This document shows, piece after piece, positions 9,146 to 17,205 of a DNA stretch of 55,662 bases. Every line of letters begins with the position of its first letter. Position 1 is the stretch's first letter. A program made the translations under genes and the position numbers. A model generated the notes under the pieces. The model worked only from the letters and a program-made list of their open reading frames with translations, was not told where the DNA came from and ran no database searches. Source of the stretch: a virus; the IMG/VR virus record IMGVR_UViG_3300024261_000038, positions 1 to 55,662 of that record; one strand, given 5' to 3'.

Positions 9146-10105
9146 ATGCCAGACACAGAAGAAAACAAAATGGTACCTATAGATACATCAGGACCTGATG
9201 CTACTGTAGATATTGAAGAAGTAAAAGAAGAAGCCGTTGTAGAAACGGAAAATACAGAAAACACGGAAAAAGAAACAGATAAATCATTTGAGAATGAAAG
9301 AGAAACAAAGTTAGATGAAAAAAAATCAGACGAAGATTTAGAAGACTACAGTAAAGGTGTTCAATCTCGTATTGCGAAACTAACTCGTAAGATGAGAGAA
9401 GCAGAAAGAAGAGAACAAGCTGCTTTAGATTATGCCAAAGGTGTAGAAGAGAAAAGACAGATTTTAGAAAAAAGGTTTGAAAAAACTGATTCTGAATATG
9501 TTAAAAAGTTTGAGACTAGTATTACTTCAGGTTTAGAAGCTGCGCAAAAAGAATTAGCGTCAGCAATTGAATCTGGTGATGCGGCAGCTCAAGTTGAAGC
9601 TAATAAAAGAATTGCAACTCTTGCTTTTGAGAATGCAAAATTAGAACAAACTAAAGCAGGAAGAGAAGAGCAACAGGCTGAGAAACCTGTTCTAACTCAA
9701 CCACAATTTCAAACTCAACAAAGAGACGAACCTAATAATCCAGATCCTAGAGCTGAAGTATGGGCTAGTGAAAACTCATGGTTTGGTACTGATAAAGCAA
9801 TGACTTACACTGCTTTTGAAATACACAAGGATTTAACGGAAAAAGAAGGTTATGATCCAAGCTCAAATGAGTATTATGCGGAAGTAGACAAACGTATTAG
9901 AGTTGACTTTCCACATAAATTTGGTAATACTAATAATAAGCAAACGGCCGCTCCTGTTCAGACAGTTGCTTCTGCTACAAGAAGCGTAAAGCCAGGTCGC
10001 AAAACTGTGAGACTCACATCTTCACAGGTAGCAATAGCTAAAAAATTAGGTGTGCCACTCGAAGAGTACGCAAAACAATTAAAATACACGAAGGAAGGAG
10101 CGTAA
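9146..10105 (+). CDS. Capsid scaffolding protein
   Basis: 319 aa, very acidic N-terminus (residues 1-65), then a coiled-coil with Arg/Lys/Glu heptads (about 70-170), a Gln-rich linker and a basic C-terminus (RSVKPGRKTVRLTSSQVAIA). An acidic, coiled, removable core with a basic C-terminal capsid-binding segment is typical of podovirus scaffolding proteins. It lies between GroES and the capsid genes. The ribosome-binding site GGAAGGAG directly precedes the start. Confidence 0.82.
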   Translation: MPDTEENKMVPIDTSGPDATVDIEEVKEEAVVETENTENTEKETDKSFENERETKLDEKKSDEDLEDYSKGVQSRIAKLTRKMREAERREQAALDYAKGVEEKRQILEKRFEKTDSEYVKKFETSITSGLEAAQKELASAIESGDAAAQVEANKRIATLAFENAKLEQTKAGREEQQAEKPVLTQPQFQTQQRDEPNNPDPRAEVWASENSWFGTDKAMTYTAFEIHKDLTEKEGYDPSSNEYYAEVDKRIRVDFPHKFGNTNNKQTAAPVQTVASATRSVKPGRKTVRLTSSQVAIAKKLGVPLEEYAKQLKYTKEGA

Positions 10106-10107
10106 AT

Positions 10108-10572
10108 ATGGAAAACGAAAATAAAAATACTTCAACTCGTGCGAACCAAACACGGTCAAAGTCTGAACGACCTAAAGTGTGGGTTCCACCATCTTCTCTA
10201 GATGCACCCCCTGCACCTGATGGATTCAGGTATAGATGGATAAGAGCAGAAAGCGTTGGCTTTCAGGACACTAAAAATATATCCGGACGTTTAAGAGAAG
10301 GATATGAATTAGTTAGAGCCGAAGAAGTTGAAAATGCATCTGATTATCCAGTCCTCGATGAGGGCAAATACAAGGGAGTGATTGGGGTAGGTGGCCTTTT
10401 GCTTGCAAAGGTACCAACTGAGATTGCGCAACAACGTCAAGATTATATGTCTAATAGACATAAACAAAGAGACGAAGCTGTAAAGAACGATCTTATGAAG
10501 GAGCAGGATAGTAGAATGCCGATCAATGTTGAAAGGCAATCTCGTGTAACCTTCGGTGGTACGAAAAAATAA
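10108..10572 (+). CDS. Conserved head-module protein, 154 aa
   Basis: Follows the scaffold by 2 nt, with GGAAGGAGCG as ribosome-binding site. Contains VWVPPSSLDAPPAPDGFRYRWIR, then a short segment with repeated Asn-Val-Glu pattern and a charged C-terminus. Similar proteins sit between scaffold and capsid genes in marine podoviruses; I know of no assigned function. A role in assembly or as a minor head protein is inferred from position. Confidence 0.7.
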   Translation: MENENKNTSTRANQTRSKSERPKVWVPPSSLDAPPAPDGFRYRWIRAESVGFQDTKNISGRLREGYELVRAEEVENASDYPVLDEGKYKGVIGVGGLLLAKVPTEIAQQRQDYMSNRHKQRDEAVKNDLMKEQDSRMPINVERQSRVTFGGTKK

Positions 10573-10600
10573 TTTTTCAAATCACTGGATTTAATAAACC

Positions 10601-10627
10601 GTACTGGAGGCCCCTCGGGGCAGGTAC
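10601..10627 (+). promoter_or_regulatory. GC hairpin in the leader of the decoration-type gene
   Basis: GCCC-CTCG-GGGC (10610-10621) makes a compact hairpin, flanked by GTAC on both sides (10601-10604 and 10624-10627). It stands out in AT-rich DNA, 22 nt upstream of the ATG and before the AAGGAG site. There is no U-run, so an mRNA-stabilising or processing hairpin is more likely than a terminator. Confidence 0.35.
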
Positions 10628-10643
10628 ATAAGGAGAAACAACT

Positions 10644-11204
10644 ATGGCAAATAGAAACACACAAGGTTTTGGTTTGATTGCTGCAGGTGCGCTTGGACAA
10701 ACTCCAGCCACTTCTGGTCAAGGCAAATACAAAATCGATGCGGGTTATGCAACTACACTATATCATGGTGCAGCTGTTGCTTCTGCTGCTGGTTACATTG
10801 TTGACGGACAAACAACTGATGCACCTATCTTAGGTGTGTTAAATGGAATATTCTATAACGCGGCTTCAACTTTAAAGCCGACGTTTGCGAATCATTACGT
10901 CCAAGTAACACCAGCAAACTCAGAAGATATCGATGCATTTGTATTCGATAACCCACAACAACAATATGTAGTAGCAACTGATGATACAGTGGCACAAGCT
11001 GGATATTTAGAAACGTATGACATGAACACAACGGCAGGTAGTACAACTACTGGTCAGTCTTCAGCTACACTAGATATCGGAGACACAAGTGCTGATGCAG
11101 CTTCATGGAGATTATTAAGATCTGCTGAAGATCCTGAAAACGATGAAAATGCGGCTTTCAGATCTGTAGTAGTAGTTGCTAATCTAATTGAGCTACAAAA
11201 CTAA
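10644..11204 (+). CDS. Probable head decoration / minor capsid protein
   Basis: 186 aa, Ala/Thr/Gly-rich and beta-strand-like, beginning MANRNTQGFGLIAAGALG. It directly precedes the major capsid gene, has its own ribosome-binding site (AAGGAG near 10630) and an unusual leader hairpin. Position and composition fit a capsid decoration or stabilising protein. No diagnostic motif, so the call is contextual. Confidence 0.65.
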   Translation: MANRNTQGFGLIAAGALGQTPATSGQGKYKIDAGYATTLYHGAAVASAAGYIVDGQTTDAPILGVLNGIFYNAASTLKPTFANHYVQVTPANSEDIDAFVFDNPQQQYVVATDDTVAQAGYLETYDMNTTAGSTTTGQSSATLDIGDTSADAASWRLLRSAEDPENDENAAFRSVVVVANLIELQN

Positions 11205-11225
11205 GCTAGAATAGGAGAATAAAAA

Positions 11226-12137
11226 ATGGCTATATCACGATCACAACTAGTTAAAGAACTAGAGCCAGGTTTGAATGCACTATTCGGCCTGGAATACAAA
11301 CGTTATGAAAATCAGCATGCTGAAATTTATAACGAGGAATCATCTGACAGAGCTTTCGAAGAGGAAGTTATGTTATCTGGTTTCGCAAACGCACAAGTAA
11401 AAGGTGAAGGTTCTGGAGTTTCATTTGATGAAGCACAAGAAACTTTCACAGCTCGTTACACTCACGAGACTGTAGCTTTAGCGTTCGCAATCACTGAAGA
11501 AGCGATTGAGGACAACTTGTATGATAGACTTGCGTCTAGATATACAAAAGCTTTAGCTAGATCTATGAGTAATGCTAAACAAGTAAAAGCAGTTGAACCA
11601 CTGATTCAAGGTCTTCCAACTACGGATAACTTTGATTCAGGTGACGGTGTATCTTTATTTAATACATCACACCCAACAGTGTCTGGAACTTTTTCTAACA
11701 CTTTAACAACTCAAGCTGACTTAAACGAAACTTCATTAGAACAGTCGATGATTGACATCGCGGCTATGACTGATGAAAGAGGTTTAAGAATTGCTGCTAG
11801 AGGAGTAAAAATGATTATTCCTTCTGAGCTACAATTCACAGCTGAAAGATTGATGAAGTCTCAAGGTAGAACTGGAACAGCTGATAATGATATCAATGCA
11901 ATCGTATCTATGGGTATGGTTCCTCAAGGTTATAGAGTGAACAATTACCTAACAGACTCAGATGCATTTTATATCTTAACAGACATTCCTAATGGAATGA
12001 AAATGTTCAACAGAGCTCCATTGACAACTGCAATGGAAGGCGACTTTGATACTGGAAACGTTAGATACAAAGCTAGAGAAAGATACAGCTTCGGCGTATC
12101 AGACCCTAGAGGTATCTTCGGCGTTGAAGGTGCGTAA
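11226..12137 (+). CDS. Major capsid protein (HK97 fold, Mu GpT-like)
   Basis: 303 aa. The N-terminal arm (RSQLVKELEPGLNALFG) is followed by an E-loop-like acidic region and a stretch (AEIYNEESSDRAFEE) typical of Mu GpT-type major head subunits. The central part has conserved GLRIAARGVKMIIPSEL and LTDSDAFYILTD segments, the latter seen in the A-domain of many HK97-fold proteins. A strong AGGAG site lies at 11215-11219 and a perfect hairpin terminator follows the stop, both consistent with a highly expressed single product. Confidence 0.88.
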   Translation: MAISRSQLVKELEPGLNALFGLEYKRYENQHAEIYNEESSDRAFEEEVMLSGFANAQVKGEGSGVSFDEAQETFTARYTHETVALAFAITEEAIEDNLYDRLASRYTKALARSMSNAKQVKAVEPLIQGLPTTDNFDSGDGVSLFNTSHPTVSGTFSNTLTTQADLNETSLEQSMIDIAAMTDERGLRIAARGVKMIIPSELQFTAERLMKSQGRTGTADNDINAIVSMGMVPQGYRVNNYLTDSDAFYILTDIPNGMKMFNRAPLTTAMEGDFDTGNVRYKARERYSFGVSDPRGIFGVEGA

Positions 12138-12151
12138 GCATAATTAAATTT

Positions 12152-12180
12152 TGTGGCCGGACATAGTTCGGCCACATTTT
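12152..12180 (+). terminator. Rho-independent terminator after the capsid gene
   Basis: TGTGGCCG (12152-12159) pairs perfectly with CGGCCACA (12169-12176) around a 9-nt loop and is followed by TTTT. An A/T-rich left flank (AAATT) means it could work in both directions. It lies 15 nt after the capsid stop. Confidence 0.8.
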
Positions 12181-12200
12181 CTAAATAGAAAGAAAAAACC

Positions 12201-12458
12201 ATGAAACTATTCACCATTACAATTTGGGCATACGATCATTACGCAAAATTTAATGTTTTGTCGGAAGATAATGCTATTTCTCTTGAAAAATCTATCCTTG
12301 ACAAGTTGGGAGAAAAGAGTATAAATTGGGAATATCTTGGTATATCATATGATAATCAAGTAAACAGAATAACCTATGAGGAGGTTGTTGATGATACAAG
12401 ACCTATACAAAGCAAAAAGGTCCTTGGAGTTGAAGTGGGAACAGGAGCATCTATCTAA
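12201..12458 (+). CDS. Small protein after the capsid gene, 85 aa
   Basis: Unknown function. Starts 20 nt after the terminator with a weak AAAGAAAAAA purine tract. Aromatic-rich N-terminus (MKLFTITIWAYDHYAKFN). Its last 68 nt overlap the following gene in another frame, and its codons include that gene's ribosome-binding site. Confidence 0.6.
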   Translation: MKLFTITIWAYDHYAKFNVLSEDNAISLEKSILDKLGEKSINWEYLGISYDNQVNRITYEEVVDDTRPIQSKKVLGVEVGTGASI

Positions 12459-12600
12459 TGATAAGTATACTCTTGAAATGGTCAGGATCGATGACAAAAT
12501 TAAAGAAGTCATTACTGAGATCAAACTGGCTGAAGCTGAAGTTGCTTACAAGCAAAATAGCGTTGAAGACGCTGCTCCACAAGTTTCTGTAGCTACTTAA
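12391..12600 (+). CDS. Small helical protein, 69 aa
   Basis: AGGAGG (12379-12384), 6 nt before the ATG at 12391, fixes this start rather than the in-frame ATG at 12376, which overlaps the Shine-Dalgarno itself. Charged coiled-coil-like sequence (MIQDLYKAKRSLELKWEQEH...). Overlaps the preceding gene by 68 nt. No function recognised; a small assembly factor is possible from position. Confidence 0.65.
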   Translation: MIQDLYKAKRSLELKWEQEHLSNDKYTLEMVRIDDKIKEVITEIKLAEAEVAYKQNSVEDAAPQVSVAT

Positions 12601-12648
12601 TCAAAAGCTACATCGTTGGAAAAATTCCACTCCACACTACAGGCTCTC

Positions 12649-12677
12649 TTGCACTCTACTGAAAACTAGTATATACT
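12649..12677 (+). promoter_or_regulatory. Candidate sigma70 promoter with structured leader
   Basis: TTGCAC (12649-12654), 17-nt spacer, TATACT (12672-12677). The -10 matches 5 of 6 consensus bases, the -35 only 3 of 6. The 166-nt gap 12601-12766 holds no gene. After the promoter, its leader has two short stem-loops: CTGC/GCAG around 12704-12717 and ATAGTC/GACTAT around 12718-12741. Then comes the CTAGGAG ribosome-binding site of the next gene. Confidence 0.45.
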
Positions 12678-12766
12678 TTTGGCACTATACATAAATTAAT
12701 ATTCTGCATAGACGCAGTATAGTCGACGGCCTAGAGACTATGTAGAATTTAACTAGGAGAATAATC

Positions 12767-13285
12767 ATGGCAAACACTACGTTTTCAGGACCGGTCATTT
12801 CTAAAAATGGCTTTGTAAATACAGGTCCTGGTATGACTGTTAGCTTAACAGCTGACACTACATTAACAGTCGCTACACACGCTGGCAAAATTTTACTTAC
12901 AAATGATGCAGATGGTAAATTTACTTTACCTTCAATCAATGTAAATGCAAATGGCGCATCAGCAGGTGATAATGACGTTAATAACTTAAACAACATTGGT
13001 GCAACTTTTCATTTTTATGTGGAAACTGCTGCAACTGATATGGACATCTTAACTGATGGTACTGACAAATTTAAAGGTGGTATCATGGTAGCTGTAGATG
13101 ACGGTTCTAAAAAAGCTTTCATTCCAGCTGCAACAAATGATGTTATAACTATGAATGGTTCTACACAAGGTGGAATCGTTGGTAGCGTAGTATCTTTTAC
13201 AGCGATTGATACTGCTACATACTTAGTCCACAGTTCTTTACTGCTTGGATCAGGTACAATAGTAACACCTTACGCTGACGCGTAA
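12767..13285 (+). CDS. Virion structural protein, 172 aa
   Basis: Begins MANTTFSGPVISKNGF and continues as Thr/Asp/Gly-rich beta-type sequence, a form common for decoration or surface proteins of marine phages. It has its own candidate promoter, a structured leader, the ribosome-binding site TAGGAG, and a perfect terminator hairpin after the stop, which together suggest independent strong expression. No known domain recognised. Confidence 0.65.
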   Translation: MANTTFSGPVISKNGFVNTGPGMTVSLTADTTLTVATHAGKILLTNDADGKFTLPSINVNANGASAGDNDVNNLNNIGATFHFYVETAATDMDILTDGTDKFKGGIMVAVDDGSKKAFIPAATNDVITMNGSTQGGIVGSVVSFTAIDTATYLVHSSLLLGSGTIVTPYADA

Positions 13286-13296
13286 TAAATAATTAG

Positions 13297-13326
13297 TGTG
13301 GGGCTCCGGCCCCACATATTAATTTT
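13297..13326 (+). terminator. Rho-independent terminator with perfect 8-bp stem
   Basis: TGTGGGGC (13297-13304), loop TCCG, GCCCCACA (13309-13316), then TATTAATTTT. Same outer bases (TGTGG/CCACA) as the terminator at 12152. It separates the single-gene unit at 12767 from the tail-adaptor genes. Confidence 0.75.
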
Positions 13327-13339
13327 AAGGAGATAAAAT

Positions 13340-13642
13340 ATGGCAACATCAGACCAACAGTTTTCTACAAGAACTTCTGACGGTAGATTTGGTAGAGCAA
13401 CAGACGCTTCAGGTTCATATATTGGACCAGCTAGAATAACTTATATTCAAGTTGAAGGAGTGGCTAATAGTAATATCAAACTATATGATGGAACAGATAA
13501 CTCAGGTGCTTTAGTATTCGAAGGTAATTGCGGAACTGAAGGACTAGACATTTATGTTCCAGGAAGCGGTATCAGATGTAGAACTGGAATATATTTAGAT
13601 TTAACTAACACTACTTCAGTTACTATCGGCTACACTGGCTAG
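13340..13642 (+). CDS. Small virion protein, 100 aa
   Basis: Beta-rich sequence (DGRFGRATDASGSYIGPARITYIQV...) ending in TSVTIGYTG, with an AAGGAG ribosome-binding site. It follows the terminator and precedes the head-tail adaptor by 8 nt. Similar proteins are found in tail-fibre regions (compare 18086 and 26605 here, which share the strand-like composition). Function unknown; probably structural. Confidence 0.6.
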   Translation: MATSDQQFSTRTSDGRFGRATDASGSYIGPARITYIQVEGVANSNIKLYDGTDNSGALVFEGNCGTEGLDIYVPGSGIRCRTGIYLDLTNTTSVTIGYTG

Positions 13643-13650
13643 GAGTTTAA

Positions 13651-14400
13651 ATGGCTAATACTACTTCGGGAACTACAACGTTCGACAAAACTTTTTCTAT
13701 TGATGAAATTATAGAAGAATCTTTTGAACGTATTGGATTAAATTCAGTAGCTGGTTATCAAATGAAATCAGCTAGAAGATCTCTTAATATCTTATTTCAA
13801 GAATGGGGTAATAGAGGTATTCACTATTGGGAAATAGGTAGTACAAGTTTAGATTTAATCGAAGGACAAGCTGAGTATAAATTTTATAGAGCTGCTGCAG
13901 ATGGTACAAGTGCCACTTCAAATCCAAACGGTATTTATGGAATATCCGATGTCCTTGAAGCACAATTAAGAGCTAATAGAACACAAACAACTCAATCTGA
14001 TTCACCTATGACTAAAGTTGATAGATCAGCTTATGCAGGTTTTTCAAATAAACTTTCTAAAGGTACACCTAATCAATATTGGGTCCAAAGATTTATTGAT
14101 TATACTAGTATTAGTATTTACCCTACACCTGATTCAACTAATGCATCTAAAGATATGCATTTTTATTACATAAAAAGAATTCAAGATGTTGGAGACTATA
14201 CAAATGCAACAGATATTCCATTTAGATTTATTCCTTGTATGACTTCAGGTTTAGCTTTTTATTTAGCACAAAAATATGCACCACAATTAGTACAACAAAT
14301 GAAATTATATTATGAAGATGAATTATCAAGAGCACTTGCAGAAGATGGTTCAGCTTCGAGTACATTTATTACACCTAAAGCTTATTACCCAGGAACTTAA
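13651..14400 (+). CDS. Head-tail adaptor (P22 gp4-like)
   Basis: 249 aa. FSIDEIIEESFERIGL, then GYQMKSARRSLNILFQEW and, late, RIQDVGDYTNATDIPFRF match a conserved family of short-tailed phages related to P22 gp4 (tail accessory factor). Such proteins bind under the portal and close the head after packaging. It is the first of several coupled connector genes; its TAA overlaps the next ATG. Confidence 0.78.
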   Translation: MANTTSGTTTFDKTFSIDEIIEESFERIGLNSVAGYQMKSARRSLNILFQEWGNRGIHYWEIGSTSLDLIEGQAEYKFYRAAADGTSATSNPNGIYGISDVLEAQLRANRTQTTQSDSPMTKVDRSAYAGFSNKLSKGTPNQYWVQRFIDYTSISIYPTPDSTNASKDMHFYYIKRIQDVGDYTNATDIPFRFIPCMTSGLAFYLAQKYAPQLVQQMKLYYEDELSRALAEDGSASSTFITPKAYYPGT

Positions 14401-15002
14401 TGTCTAAGTACGCAACAGGAAAACATTCAAAAGCTATTTCAGATAGATCAGGACTTGAATTTCCATATAGAGAAATGGTTAGAGAATGGAACGGTTCTTT
14501 TGTTCATTATACAGAGTATGAACCTAAACAACCACAATTAGAACCAAAACCAACAGGTGGGGACGGTGTTGCATTATTAAATGTAAGACCAGATAGAACA
14601 GAGCCTATTACAACTGTAATGATTTCTAATAATGGTTTTGAAACTTATGAAGCAGGGTCTGGTATTATAAATGTTTTTTCCCCTGGACACGGTTTAACAA
14701 ATGGAACGACTTATTTATTTAGAGGTCCACCAACAATTTCACCTGGTACAGGTACAGAGTCTAATCCTGTTTTTGCTTATGCAACTATTCCTAATTTTGA
14801 TGGAATAACTGGTGCACAAATAGGACAGGGTTCAGGATATGCTATTACAACAGGAAAGTATAAAAATGATCTAAGAGATACAACAGACTATTCAGTAACT
14901 AATTTTTTCTATTTTACAGTTAACTCGGATACTGCTACAACAGGTAATATAAAAGGAGGAGGCTACGGTTGTTCCGTTGGGCCTGTAACGATAAGCGCAT
15001 GA
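14400..15002 (+). CDS. Connector-region structural protein, 200 aa
   Basis: Starts at a TAATG junction. The N-terminal block SDRSGLEFPYREMVREWNG is a conserved signature of a protein found beside gp4-like adaptors in marine phages. The remainder is Gly/Thr-rich and beta-like, and ends in CSVGPVTISA. It probably contributes to the neck or tail, by position. The stop overlaps the ATG of a 43-aa gene (ATGA). Confidence 0.65.
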   Translation: MSKYATGKHSKAISDRSGLEFPYREMVREWNGSFVHYTEYEPKQPQLEPKPTGGDGVALLNVRPDRTEPITTVMISNNGFETYEAGSGIINVFSPGHGLTNGTTYLFRGPPTISPGTGTESNPVFAYATIPNFDGITGAQIGQGSGYAITTGKYKNDLRDTTDYSVTNFFYFTVNSDTATTGNIKGGGYGCSVGPVTISA

Positions 15003-15130
15003 TAAATAAAATTTGGAATTGGATAAAAAATATTTTTAAACCTGAGAGACAAGACCCTCATCTTGAAATTTATGAAGAAACTGCAAAACAAAAAAAGATA
15101 CGTTCAAAATATAAAGGAGATAGTAAATAA
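14999..15130 (+). CDS. 43-aa basic microprotein
   Basis: MINKIWNWIKNIFKPERQD... is an amphipathic N-terminus followed by a charged helix. It starts at the ATGA junction with the upstream gene and ends at a TAATG junction with the downstream gene, and it fills the gap exactly. That architecture strongly suggests translation. Function unknown; the Trp-rich amphipathic start could bind membrane. Confidence 0.65.
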   Translation: MINKIWNWIKNIFKPERQDPHLEIYEETAKQKKIRSKYKGDSK

Positions 15131-15837
15131 TGGCTGGTTTAAGTTATTCAGATTTAGTTACACAAATAAGAAATTATACTGAAACAGATTCAAATGTTTT
15201 AACAACCGCTATTTTAGAAAATATAATTTTAAATTCTCAGTACAGAATAATGAGAGATGTTCCTATTGATGCAGATAGAAAACAACAATCAGGTAGTTTA
15301 GTAACAGGTCAAGAGTCTATTAATGCTCCAGCAGGAGCTTTATTTATAAGAGGTATTCAAGTTTATGATTCAACATCCTCTATAGCAGGTGCTAATACTT
15401 GGTTAGAAAAAAAAGATGTAACTTATTTACAAGAATATGTATCATCAACAGAATCTGCAAAAAGAGGTAAACCTAAATACTATTCTATGTATGGAGGAGC
15501 AACAGGTAATACAGATACTACATCTGGAAGAATGTTTCTTGCCCCGGTCCCTGATTCAACATACAAATTCAGAGTGCATTATAACAAAATGCCAGCTACT
15601 TTAGAGTCTGGTAATGCTACTAACTATATTAGCTTAAACTTTCCAAATGGTTTATTATATTGTTGCTTATCAGAGACTTATGGTTTTTTAAAAGGTCCAA
15701 TAGATATGTTGACACTATATGAAAATAAGTATAAACAAGAGGTACAGAAGTTTGCTAATGAGCAAGTTGGTAGAAGACGAAGAGATGACTACACAGATGG
15801 TGCTGTTCGTATACCAGTAAAATCAGCAAACCCGTAG
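15130..15837 (+). CDS. Head-tail connector / tail adaptor protein, 235 aa
   Basis: Begins MAGLSYSDLVTQIRNYTET. Carries AKRGKPKYYSMYGG and FLAPVPDSTYKFRVHYNKMP, then the C-terminal NFPNGLLYCCLSETYGFLKGPIDMLTLYENKY block, a pattern common to phage adaptor proteins. It likely joins the connector to the tail. Its C-terminus is Arg-rich (GRRRRDD). An AGGAG site for the next gene overlaps its stop. Confidence 0.7.
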   Translation: MAGLSYSDLVTQIRNYTETDSNVLTTAILENIILNSQYRIMRDVPIDADRKQQSGSLVTGQESINAPAGALFIRGIQVYDSTSSIAGANTWLEKKDVTYLQEYVSSTESAKRGKPKYYSMYGGATGNTDTTSGRMFLAPVPDSTYKFRVHYNKMPATLESGNATNYISLNFPNGLLYCCLSETYGFLKGPIDMLTLYENKYKQEVQKFANEQVGRRRRDDYTDGAVRIPVKSANP

Positions 15838-15848
15838 GAGAATAAATT

Positions 15849-16286
15849 ATGGCAATATCATCAGCAATTTGTACAAGTTTCAAACAAGAAATCTTAGTAG
15901 GTACTCACAATTTTACAGCAACAAGTGGAAACACTTTTAAAATAGCTTTATATACAAGTTCAGCATCACTAGGTGCAAGTACAACAGCTTATAGTGCAAC
16001 AAATGAAATTACAAATGCATCAGGAACTGCTTATACTGCAGGCGGTGCAACTCTTACAAGTGTAACTCCTACAACTTCAGGAACTACAGCGATATGTGAT
16101 TTTGCAGATGTTAGTTATACTTCAGCATCTTTTACAGCGAATGGTGCTTTAATTTATAATGACACAAATTCTGATAAAGCTTGTGCAGTTATCGCTTTTG
16201 GTAGTGATAAAACTGTAACTAGTGGAACTTTCACTATTCAATTTCCAACAGCAGACGCAAGTAACGCAATCATTCGTATAGCGTAA
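15849..16286 (+). CDS. Virion/tail structural protein, 145 aa
   Basis: The N-terminus SSAICTSFKQEILVGTHNF matches a widespread small structural protein of environmental phages. The body is Thr/Ser/Ala-rich and beta-type. It sits between the adaptor and a repeat-containing fibre-type gene. No enzymatic motif. The ribosome-binding site is AGGAG (15836-15840). Confidence 0.65.
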   Translation: MAISSAICTSFKQEILVGTHNFTATSGNTFKIALYTSSASLGASTTAYSATNEITNASGTAYTAGGATLTSVTPTTSGTTAICDFADVSYTSASFTANGALIYNDTNSDKACAVIAFGSDKTVTSGTFTIQFPTADASNAIIRIA

Positions 16287-16299
16287 GGAGGAAGTCCTT

Positions 16300-17193
16300 A
16301 TGGCTACATCAATTTGGGGCGGAGATGATCCCTCAGTAGCATGGAATGAAAATTCATGGCAATCTAATCTTGCAACAGTTATATTAACAGGAGTTTCAAC
16401 AACAACATCAGTCGGATCTATAGATGCTTTTAATACAGCAGGATGGGGATCGGATGCTTGGGGTGAAGATGGTTGGGATGGAACTTTTACAGTAGTTTTA
16501 ACAAGTGCAGGTGTTGCAACAACAGCTGTTGGTTCTGTAGAAGTAGATGCAGAAATAGGTTCTGGTTGGGGCCGAGGTGAATGGAACAACAACGAAGGTT
16601 GGGGTATTCAAGGAACTGTAATACTTGAAAGTTTATCTGCAACTGTATCTTTAGGTTCTGTAACAACTGCTGATGTAATGGGACTAACAGGAGTTTCTGC
16701 AACAGCTAGTATTGGATCAGTTACAATGATCGGTAACGTAGTTGTGACTCCAACAGGAATTTCTGCAACAACAAATTTAGGATCAGTTACTGTTGCTGAT
16801 GTAATGGGACTAACAGGAGTTTCTGCAACAGTAAGTGTAGGATCTATTTCTCCTGCAGATGTTATGGGAGTATCTACAGCAGGAGTTGGAACAACAGCTA
16901 TTGGAGATGTTGGTGTTACTTCAAACCCTACTATTTTACCAACAGGAGTTTCTGCAACAGTAAGTGTAGGATCTATTTCTCCTGCAGATGTTATGGGATT
17001 AACAGGAGTTTCTGCAACAGCTTCAGTAGGAAGTTTAAGTCCTCCTGTTGTAATGGGGTTAACAGGAATTTCTGCAACAATAAGTGTCGGAGACTTATTT
17101 ATTCAGGCATATCAAGATGTTGACACAGGTTCAAATACATCGTATACAAGTGTTGCAACAGGATCAAATACAAGTTATAGTGACGTTGCATAA
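16300..17193 (+). CDS. Repeat-containing fibre-type protein
   Basis: 297 aa. The N-terminal part is rich in Trp-Gly-Asp (GWGSDAWGEDGWDG). From about residue 105 on it is built of about 20-aa repeats with the form TGVSATVSVGSISPADVMG, in which hydrophobic residues alternate as in a beta-solenoid or fibrous stalk. Two copies are identical at DNA level over 58 bp, evidence of recent duplication. It precedes other tail-fibre-type genes, so a tail-spike or fibre shaft is likely. AAGGAGGAAG gives a strong ribosome-binding site. Confidence 0.65.
   Translation: MATSIWGGDDPSVAWNENSWQSNLATVILTGVSTTTSVGSIDAFNTAGWGSDAWGEDGWDGTFTVVLTSAGVATTAVGSVEVDAEIGSGWGRGEWNNNEGWGIQGTVILESLSATVSLGSVTTADVMGLTGVSATASIGSVTMIGNVVVTPTGISATTNLGSVTVADVMGLTGVSATVSVGSISPADVMGVSTAGVGTTAIGDVGVTSNPTILPTGVSATVSVGSISPADVMGLTGVSATASVGSLSPPVVMGLTGISATISVGDLFIQAYQDVDTGSNTSYTSVATGSNTSYSDVA
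16812..16998 (+). repeat. 58-bp exact direct repeat within the fibre-type gene
   Basis: Bases 16812-16869 and 16941-16998 are identical over 58 bp and are offset by 129 bp (43 codons), which preserves the frame. Weaker copies of the same unit lie at about 16680-16740 and 16998-17095. Confidence 0.9.
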
Positions 17194-17205
17194 TTAGGAG
17201 ATTAC

